Positions 57,073 to 64,000 of a stretch of 64,000 bases of DNA are shown here, one piece after another. The stretch is taken from NCBI GenBank assembly GCA_030295235.1, contig AP026124.1:1674001-1738000 (forward strand). The letters are read 5' to 3'. Origin of the DNA: Fistulifera solaris. Lineage: Eukaryota > Bacillariophyta > Bacillariophyceae > Naviculales > Stauroneidaceae. Each line of letters starts with the position of its first letter. Position 1 is the first letter of the stretch. A program made the translations under genes and the position numbers. Under the pieces are notes generated by a model. It searched no databases, was not told the origin of the DNA, and saw only the letters and a program-made list of their open reading frames with translations.

Positions 57073-58879
57073 ATGGTGCCTGTACCAGGCAAGGTACGCT
57101 GCAACACGCAAGAGTTTGATACTCGTGCAATCAAGACAAGTTTGTCGGCGTCGTCCACGGGCAATAAGTCAACTAATCAGCTTGTTGATCATCATTTCGG
57201 TAACTGCTTCTTTTGAAAAACAACAGAGAAATGATTCCTTCTTTTCATCAGAGACAGCCGAGCTCGCAGAAGACTTTTCGTCCTTCAAGTCGTTGACCGA
57301 TTTTCAAAACGAAATTTACTCGCTCTACCGAGGGAAACAATGGAAAAGCGCCGAAATCTTGGCCCGCTTCGATTTGTCTCACTGTATCTCGAAAGGACAA
57401 AGTCAACATTTTCCGCTGGCCATTCTCGCCGAGTGTGCCTTGGAGCAACATCAATACGTGCATGCGAAGCAATTCTATCAGAGACTCTACGCGTTCGACG
57501 AGAACAAGTACCGATGGAAAGAAGCACAGTGTTTACACAAACTCGGATGTCCCGTGGAAGCCGCCGTTGTGTTAGAGCAAATACCACACAACTGTCGGAC
57601 ACTGTCCATGAATATGATGTTAGGGGATTTATACGAGGCGAACACGAGGCATTCCTCGGCGACGGCGGCCTATTTGCATGCCTTGCGACAGAATCCCTTT
57701 GCTCTGGAAGCCGCGGAGCGCCTCGCCAAACTGGGTGCTGATCGGAACGTCATTTTAGACGCCATGAACGAAGGAGCGCGGAGCAAAGGAATCGGTTCAT
57801 CGGTTGAACTGGAAAACATGCAAGAGCTGGTTTCGGCATTGGTCGCCAAACACAAGTTTCAGACCGCTACGGCGTTGCAACAGCTCACCAAACTGGGACA
57901 GATGTATCCGGATAACATTTATTTGTTGTTGAAACTTGCGAATGTGCATCTATGTATGAGCGATCCTCGGAGTGCCGAAATAACATTTGAGCGTATTCGA
58001 TCGCAAGAAATAACTCAAATAGATAGCATGGATCAATATGCGCACATCCTTGGAAGAGAACACCGGATTGATGATCTTAATGCCTTGGCGGAATCACTTC
58101 TCGCTGTTGACGACAAACGACCGGAAGCTTGGGCTACTCTTGCTATTTACTACGAAGCACTGGAAGATCATAGCAAAGCAACTACTTTTCTAGAAAAAGC
58201 GATTGCTCTCGACCAGAGACACGCTTTTTCGTTTCGATTACGCGGGGCTATGCTCATGACAGATGGACGTCCCGAACACGCTTCTGTGGCCTTCTTCCGA
58301 TCCAACATTATTGAAGCGGACATTGCAAACTATGAAGGGCTCGTCGATGCGTATATAGCAGCCGGAAAGTTCAAAGAAGCAATTGCATCAGCGAAGGAGG
58401 CTATCTCGTTGGCGCCTCGTGATCCTCGTGCCATTACTTTAGTTGGTTTGGCGCTGGCACACGGTTCCACGGATCGACAAGGTGGACCGAACGGACAGGG
58501 TCTCGATAAGGCCAAACGGACATTACGAAAAGCACTTTCGTTTAATCCCAGCTCTCTGCGTCCGCTGTTTGCTCTTATTGATCTGTATATCCGGGAAGGT
58601 GAGATTGATTCGGCAATCGAGGTATTGCAACAAGGTCTGGAAGGGTCCAGTTCTGTTCAGAACGACATGTACGGACTCGATCATATTTCAAATCGTCTAG
58701 GAGAGGTGTACGCCCTCGGAGAGCGCTACTTGGATGCCATTACATGTTTTCATAAAGCTTTAGGAATCAATCCAGAGCTACATGAAGCACAAAGGAACCT
58801 TGATAGAGTGGAGAAGCTAATACGTGGACATGAACCTGAATCGCTCGACGATCTTTCCGTCGAATCTCCCCACCTCTAG
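57073..58879 (+). CDS. APC7: anaphase-promoting complex subunit 7 (TPR protein)
   Basis: A TPR scaffold subunit of the APC/C ubiquitin ligase. Matches to animal APC7 are colinear: KYRWKEAQCLHKLG then AAVVLEQIPHNCRTLSMNMM (human: KYKMAECYTML, AIAILDGIPSRQRTPKINMM), AAYLHALRQNPFALEAAERL, DSMDQYAHILGREHRIDDLN, RGAMLMTDGRPEHASVAFFR, YEGLVDAYIAAGKFKEAIAS and AITCFHKALGINPELHEAQR. The long frame has no ATG near its start. The ATG at 57073 in another frame joins it if the T4 at 57212-57215 is three T, giving 602 codons, as for other genes here. An unseen 5' exon is the alternative. The N-terminal ~50 residues are therefore uncertain. Confidence 0.85.
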
Positions 58880-58965
58880 CTATAATCATAGACAACTTTT
58901 TAGAGCGTAAAGCTGTCATCTGTGTACTTCTAAATTTACAATATTTGAATATGGGGAAACGCAAG

Positions 58966-60663
58966 TTATCTGCGAGCGCGACCGTTTCGTCGTTTGCGAC
59001 TGTTGTTCTCTTCCTGCTCCAACATGAACATGGCGCTGAGCTCCTTGAGCGTAGCTTGCTTTCCCTCAATGCTTTCAGTCTTTCTCAAGTGAGCCATAGG
59101 TCCATGAAGTAATTTGTTTACAATTCCCCGCGAAAGGCGCTCCACAGCCTCGAGCTCTTTGTCGCTCAAGTTGGCATTCGAAAGTCTACGTGTGCACTTC
59201 TTCAACTCCTCTTGTCGGAATTCGTTCGCGCGCTCCTGCAGCTGATAAATGGTAGGAATGGTCGAAAGAGCCTCGCGCCATGCAATAAAAGACTCGGCTT
59301 CTTCTTGCAAAAGTTTCTCTGCCTCCAGGATTTCTCGTTGACGCATGGCAGTGTTTCGTGCCACAACCGCCTTGAGGTCATCCACATTGTAAGCTTTTAC
59401 ATTGGGGATCTGGAACACGAATTCGTTAGAAATGAAACGCAACAATCATTCAAATAGTACTTGTACGCCAAGCTTTCTTACCTCGTTGCAGTTCTCATTC
59501 ACATTACGGGGGACCGAGATATCCACCAGCATTAGAGGTCGTCCCCCGACCAGTCCGTTGACATCTAACTTATGCTCGTCAATAACGTAATCAACACAGG
59601 ATGTAGCGGTGTAAACAATGTCGGATCGTCCGACCACGTCCCACAAGTCATCCATCAGTTTGATTTCAATGTCAATATCAGGAAATTGTTCCTGAAGCTC
59701 CTTGGGTCGATCCAGGGATCGATTGACAATGGTAATCTTCTCCAAGCCACGGGAAGCCAAGTGTGTAATCAACAATCGCGTCATTTTCCCGGCACCCACT
59801 GCCGCCAGACGGCACTCCGAAAAGGGCAGTTTCAAATCTTTCATCGACAACATTTCACTAAGTTCGACTGCCGCCGATGAGATACTCACGGACCCCTTGG
59901 AAATGGCCGTTTCCGAGCGCACACGCTTCCCCGCCGCCACCGCGTTATTCAAAAAGACGGGAAAGCACTTTTCCACCACATCCATCTTCTTCAATCGAAT
60001 GCAAATGGCACTGTCGCACTTGCGATAGAATTTGTCCTTCCCCGACAATCAAGGAATCCAAGCCACCCGCCACGCGCATAATGTGCCAGACGGCGTCATC
60101 GCCCGACAACATGAACAAGTTGCGACGGAGCGAACTGACAGGAATACCGGATCGTTCCGACAGATACTGCGTGACATGCGCCATGGCGGCTCGTGCGTCG
60201 GTCGCGGCATAATAGACTTCGAATCGATTGCACGTACTGAGGACGGCGGCCTCATTGACCTTGCCGTTGGCACAGAATTTCGTTGGAAGCCGCATTCCAT
60301 TCGGCTTCAGGAATGGCAAGTTTTTCGCGAACTTCGACTTCAGCGTGATGAATCGAGAGTCCGACGACGTGCACTTGCAGTCCTTTTGTGGCGGCTTCGA
60401 GTCGTTCCTGTGTGTGGCGACACTTTTGTGTCAGAAAAACAAAAGGGACGAGTCTATTTTCGACTATTTCCCGCACGATTGACACGTACCTCACGCGTCT
60501 TCTTTTTCGTCTCCCCGTTAATCATTTCTCCTGTGGCAATCATGGATAGTTGTTGTAAAGGCGACGCGGTCGATGTAATAGCAACCGACGGAAGGGGTGC
60601 TACAAAGGCGCTCACTGGCGCAATAGCGACAACGCACACAAGTACACTCGTAACGAACTTCAT
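58966..60663 (-). CDS. hemA: plastid glutamyl-tRNA reductase, three exons (two frame breaks)
   Basis: The NADPH-dependent enzyme that turns glutamyl-tRNA into glutamate-1-semialdehyde, the first committed step of chlorophyll and haem synthesis. Exon 1 encodes a bipartite plastid signal (MKFVTSVLVCVVAIAPVSAF, then VAP). Introns are 60489-60408 (82 bp) and 59481-59410 (72 bp). Motifs: HVVGLSIHHAEVEVREKL; the active-site Cys in VLSTCNRFEVYYA; DSLIVGEGQILSQVRQ; GKRVRSETAISKGSVSISSA; the nucleotide site AAVGAGKMTRLLITHLASRG; IVNRSLDRPKEL; VDISVPRNVN; and a C-terminal dimerisation helix. Breaks at A3 (about 60277) and T5 (59951-59955) each have one extra base; corrected length is 514 codons. Divergent from the COA7-like gene. 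Confidence 0.95.
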
Positions 60664-61176
60664 TTTTCTTGACTATTGTAAATTGAATATGAAACGCTCG
60701 TCAAATAATTACAGAGTCAATAGAACCAAGACACAAACCCTCTATGTTCGGTAAACGGATTGGCGAATGTCGTCCTTCTATCCACGTGACCGTGTTGCAC
60801 CGCTGCCAGCGAAAAACGTTCTCGAGAGAACGCATTGCGACAACCGATGGGCTTCCGCGTAGAGTGCCGTAGAAATGTTACGTCGTTCGTTCAGATGTTA
60901 CTTCAACTTGGCAGAATGGATTTCACTTCAAGACCATCATGGACTACTGTATTATGGATTGAGATCACTGCTCGGTAGTTCCTACGGAGGACAGACGGGA
61001 CCAGGAAGAAGGACGACGGACGGAAAGTGGACGAAAAAGTAAAAAAAAAACTGTAATATGGAACGAGTGAGAGTGATGTGTTGGCGACGAAAAAAAATGG
61101 TCAGCGACATCGTTCGTAATAACAATCCCGACTCATTCCGGAAAAATATTAGCCAGCCGAGCAACTCTTTTCACTC
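60664..61176. other. divergent spacer
   Basis: 513 bp between GluTR and COA7-like starts. It includes an A9 run near 61042-61050 and is otherwise without a recognisable element. Likely promoters for both genes. Confidence 0.4.
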
Positions 61177-62114
61177 ATGGGCTCGTCAGTTTCAACGCCA
61201 AAAAAGGACGACAGTACGGACACACCGGCGGGACCGACCGAAGAAGTCTATCCTACTCCGACGGGCCACGAATACGACACCATCGATAAACTAGCTGCCG
61301 AATTACCGCACATTATTGATGATGAAAGTCGACAACAAGTAGAAGACTACAAACAAGCTTGTGACGATGGAAAGGGACCCATGGTAGCGTGTTTTTCGAC
61401 CGCCGAGTATCTCAGTCTTTTGAACGAAAACACAAAGAAGCGGCCGATCTTTACCGCAATGTCTGTTTCCGACCCAAAGAGGACAAGAGTCCCAACCGTA
61501 TGCTCGTCGACGGCACCATGGCGTACCCTCCTGGTTGTTATAATTTAGGGAAAATGCTCATGACCGGCAAAGGTGTCGTGCAGTACGATCGCGACGAAGC
61601 GTACCGGTTACTCGATCGGGCGTGTCGCGGGGAACACGGAGGTGCGTGCTATTTACAAGCACAGATACTGTGTTCGCGACCCGGATCTCTCGGCAAGAAT
61701 ATTCCGCACGATCCACACAAGGCCATGGAACTTTATCAAAAGACATGTGATCAAGGTGATTCGATTAGTTGTTATACTTTGGCCACCATGCTGTTGCGCG
61801 GGGACCGCGTTTCGAAATCGGCCAACAATGTCTCACCACAAGAAGCCCGGGGCGAAGCGCCTCTTTTAAAACGCGAAAATGAAGAAGATCGCCGTCGTGT
61901 TCCCGAACAAGATCCTTACGTGATTCCGCGGAATCCGAAACGCGCTGAGAAGTTGCTGGAGCACGCTTGTAGGACTGGGTCGCATATCACTTCTTGTCAC
62001 AATCTAGCGGTCATGTACACACACGGAGATGACGGAGTCGATCCAGATCCCGAAAAAGCGGAGCAATACAAGAAAATGACGCAGGACAAGATCAATATGT
62101 TTGGCGGGTTTTGA
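61177..62114 (+). CDS. COA7-like Sel1-repeat protein (one frame break)
   Basis: 312 residues after correction, resembling COA7/RESA1, a Cys-rich Sel1-repeat assembly factor for cytochrome oxidase. Sel1 units: KHKEAADLYRNVCF, GCYNLGKMLMTGKGVVQYDR, AYRLLDRACRGEHGGACYLQ, KAMELYQKTCDQGDSISCYT and AEKLLEHACRTGSHITSCHN, ending VMYTHGDDGVDPDPEKAEQY. Cys pairs spaced 10-13 apart in each unit are the COA7 hallmark. It starts MGSSVS, a possible N-myristoylation site, unlike human COA7. A T4 run (61418-61421) needs one more T; total is then 313 codons. Confidence 0.75.
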
Positions 62115-62494
62115 AAACATTTTGAAGAAAGAATCATCTTTGAGCGTAAGACCAATCGTGTCGACCGCAAACTTGTAGAAAACAGTTTGACGTGATAAAG
62201 TAGAGCACAAGTAATCATGTTCGTTGACCTAGTTCGTATTTCATCTGTGTTACTTGTAGTTTAGAACATCGTATTGTTGTTTTGAATGCCTTACCAGGGT
62301 ATAGAAAAAAGCTCATAACCTCATGTTCGTAGCCAAGTATTGGACAGAAGGTCAGATGCTGAAGAAAAAAGCTGCATTGCAAATCCCAACTTCTTAAAAA
62401 GAAAAAACGAAACTGAGCAACAACAACAACATCATCTATTTTGAACGAAAATCACAAACGCCTTTCCCAACATACTACAAGTCTATTGTAAATA
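62115..62494. other. spacer
   Basis: 380 bp between two plus-strand genes. A CAACAACAACAAC run is near 62418-62430. No gene is seen. Confidence 0.4.
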
Positions 62495-63482
62495 ATGGTA
62501 GTTTTTACGTGCGATGGTTGCGGGGACATTCTGAAGAAAAATCAGGTGGACAATCACGCCAACCGATGTCGTCGATGCGATTCCGTCAGTTGTGTCGATT
62601 GTGCTGTTTCATTCTACGGAGGTAGGTTTTAATTGTCTGTAACGGAATGATGCGTTTCTTTTTTCCAAGTGATGGAGATTCTGTTCGAGCTCGAATGGCA
62701 TCTCTGCCGTGGGAGTTTCAAAATGTTTTAATTAAACTCTGATGGACAATCAAGCGGGTAGTGTTGGATTGATTGTCCGAAGAAACGTTTCTTCTCAGTT
62801 CATCAATTTCTTCTTTGATTAGACGACTATCGAAAGCATACATCATGCTTAACAGAAGTCGAGCGGTACGAGAAAAGGACTCCTTCGTCCAAGCCAGCGA
62901 AAACCAATCCTCAGGATCAGTGGATGGAACTGATACGCGATTCGATCGCGACAGCACCGGGGCATTTGAAGCATTACTTGGAAACCATGGCGGCCTTGGA
63001 TAATGTTCCTCGCAAAGAAAAGCAATTTCGTAATTTTACCACAAACTCACTGAATTTGAGTAAAAATAAGGCAGCAGAGAATATTGTGTCGGGTATATGG
63101 AGCCATTTAAAAGGATTAAGAGAGAAACAATTATCCGAACGAGCTGGAAGCACAGGCTAAACTAAAGAAGGAAGAAGATTTAGTCGACACAAAAAACGTG
63201 AAAGACGACCCGATAGAAGAGAAAGAGACCTCGGACGATGGCAAAAACAACAAGGGGAAACTGGATGCGAAAACGGTCAAGAAAGCAATGAAAAAAGTGT
63301 TGAAGAAATCAAAAGATAGATCTTTGACCGAGAAACTTCTTCGAAAAGCCGTCCAAGAGTATCTTGGGCTGTCGAAAGATTCGAAATCAGATATCAAAGC
63401 ACTCGTGAAGACCACTGTGGCTAGCTCGAAGGATGCTGTTTACGAGATGAACGGGAAAACCATCTCGCTAAAATTAGATTGA
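62495..63482 (+). CDS. LYAR: LYAR-type zinc-finger protein, two exons (one frame break)
   Basis: A nucleolar protein linked to rRNA transcription and pre-rRNA processing in animals. Exon 1 (62495-62621) encodes the first C2HC finger: MVVFTCDGCGDILKKNQVDN, then HANRCRRCDSVSCVDCAVSF. The 201-bp intron (62622-62822, GT-AG) is the longest in the window. Exon 2 opens with the second half DDYRKHTSCLTEVERYEK, then MAALDNVPRKEKQFRNFTTN and a Lys/Glu-rich linker. The C-terminal domain (KTVKKAMKKVLKKSKDRSLT, LLRKAVQEYLGL) matches the end of animal LYAR. One C too many near 63141 breaks the frame after the middle; the corrected gene is 262 codons. Confidence 0.9.
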
Positions 63483-63937
63483 GTGGAGATAGATAGCTGA
63501 ATATCATATAAATCATTGTAGTACCAGCCGAATGGTACAAAGACATGGAAGAAATTCCACTGATAAATACGACGATGACGATGAGCAAGCATTGCGGTGC
63601 GCGATGCGATGTGTCAAGCATGAATTTAAATTTAGCAAGCCCTTTAAGATTCCGATGATTCATGAGTCAACGATGAGTACTTGTACCGGTACTGTACCGG
63701 TATCTGGTACAAAGTATGTACCGTAAGATTATCTAGGTTGCCCCTACATCAATAAATTTCCTACGGCGGCCACATGAAAACGGCGTAGACGTTCCAACTT
63801 TCCAATATATTTCATCATGCTTTGTGCTCGAAAAACGTCGCTCATTGTTAATCACTAAACAAGTAAATTCCTGGGTACATTGATCAAAGTAATAGTGATA
63901 TTGGTGTTCTGCAGACCGGATTTTTGCTGTAGTCGAA
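63483..63937. other. convergent spacer with GGTAC words
   Basis: 455 bp. It contains CTTGTACCGGTACTGTACCG and following GGTAC words (63680-63721). No conserved coding frame. Confidence 0.4.
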
Positions 63938-64000
63938 TTATACAACATCCGGGGTGCCCTCGGCGGCCAGGAAAAAACTGCGTAAGGTTTCCAAGCGCTG
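63938..64000 (-). CDS. possible C-terminal end of a gene running off the window
   Basis: The minus strand reads QRLETLRSFFLAAEGTPDVV followed by TAA at 63940-63938, open to the window edge. Composition and the clean stop look coding, but 20 residues are too few to name a family or exclude chance. Confidence 0.3.
   Translation of the reverse strand, partial: QRLETLRSFFLAAEGTPDVV

Noticed and set aside
1-64000. Programmed ribosomal frameshifting of the Euplotes kind as the cause of the frame jumps
   Set aside because: The jumps go in both directions, occur at many different runs rather than at one slippery motif before a stop, and are spread over most genes. Sequencing error explains them more simply.
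1-64000. Transposons, LTR elements, virus-derived genes, CRISPR arrays
   Set aside because: I looked for transposase, reverse transcriptase, integrase and capsid motifs and for terminal or regularly spaced repeats, and found none I could support.

Overview
The window looks like nuclear DNA of a pennate diatom, most likely Phaeodactylum tricornutum or a close relative. Five things point there. Genes are dense on both strands. Introns are few and tiny: 15 seen, 14 of them 58-88 bp, all GT-AG. Plastid proteins carry bipartite targeting peptides with a Phe just after the signal cleavage site (glutamyl-tRNA reductase ...VSAF|VAP; PsbP-like ...LSAF|HS). Several families are diatom-type (fringe-like GT31, multi-repeat PPR, a small RGLE/AVLxEQ family). 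Spacers are rich in GGTACC and TACGGAGTA words. The species name is an inference. I saw no rRNA, convincing tRNA, CRISPR array, transposon or virus-like element.

Layout. 0-4.5 kb: Get3/ASNA1 ATPase, an acidic-tailed membrane protein, mitochondrial processing peptidase alpha. 4.6-6.2 kb: a spacer of diverged ~230-bp repeats and a CCAGA-N3-TCTGG minisatellite. 6.2-8.3 kb: a duplicated-domain GT31 glycosyltransferase. 8.9-12.5 kb: a PX-domain sorting-nexin-like protein. 12.6-17.6 kb: a Ser/Lys/Gly-rich membrane protein, a truncated haemoglobin, a coiled-coil protein. 18.9-24 kb: a diatom family protein, a SWSAP1-like ATPase, a mitochondrial-carrier-like protein, a Lys-rich protein. 24-31 kb: an atypical two-domain E2F, a TPR protein, a Nudix-methyltransferase fusion, a second carrier-like protein. 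31-37.3 kb: two plastid-type proteins, an Ala/Lys-rich membrane protein and a small two-exon gene. 37.8-49.2 kb: a large PPR protein and an 8.3-kb SZT2 homologue. 49.7-54.5 kb: branched-chain aminotransferase, a degraded SZT2 fragment, a PsbP-like lumen protein, an F-box/Sel1/MYND protein. 55.7-63.5 kb: an isocitrate-lyase-superfamily enzyme, APC7, glutamyl-tRNA reductase, a COA7-like Sel1 protein, LYAR.

The genes are ordinary housekeeping and regulation, not one operon-like system: membrane insertion and import (Get3, MPP-alpha, COA7), photosynthesis and tetrapyrroles (GluTR, PsbP-like), nucleotide and genome care (MTH1-type Nudix, SWSAP1-like), cell cycle (E2F7/8-like, APC7), nutrient signalling (SZT2) and ribosome biogenesis (LYAR).

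The most important caution is sequence quality. In 18 genes the reading frame jumps by one base at 29 places, almost all at short homopolymers and in both directions. When each is treated as a one-base length error and the introns are removed, every gene becomes an exact multiple of three and the conserved domains join. This is what residual single-molecule sequencing error looks like. Genes described with such jumps should not be read as pseudogenes. Protein lengths given for them assume the corrected frame.
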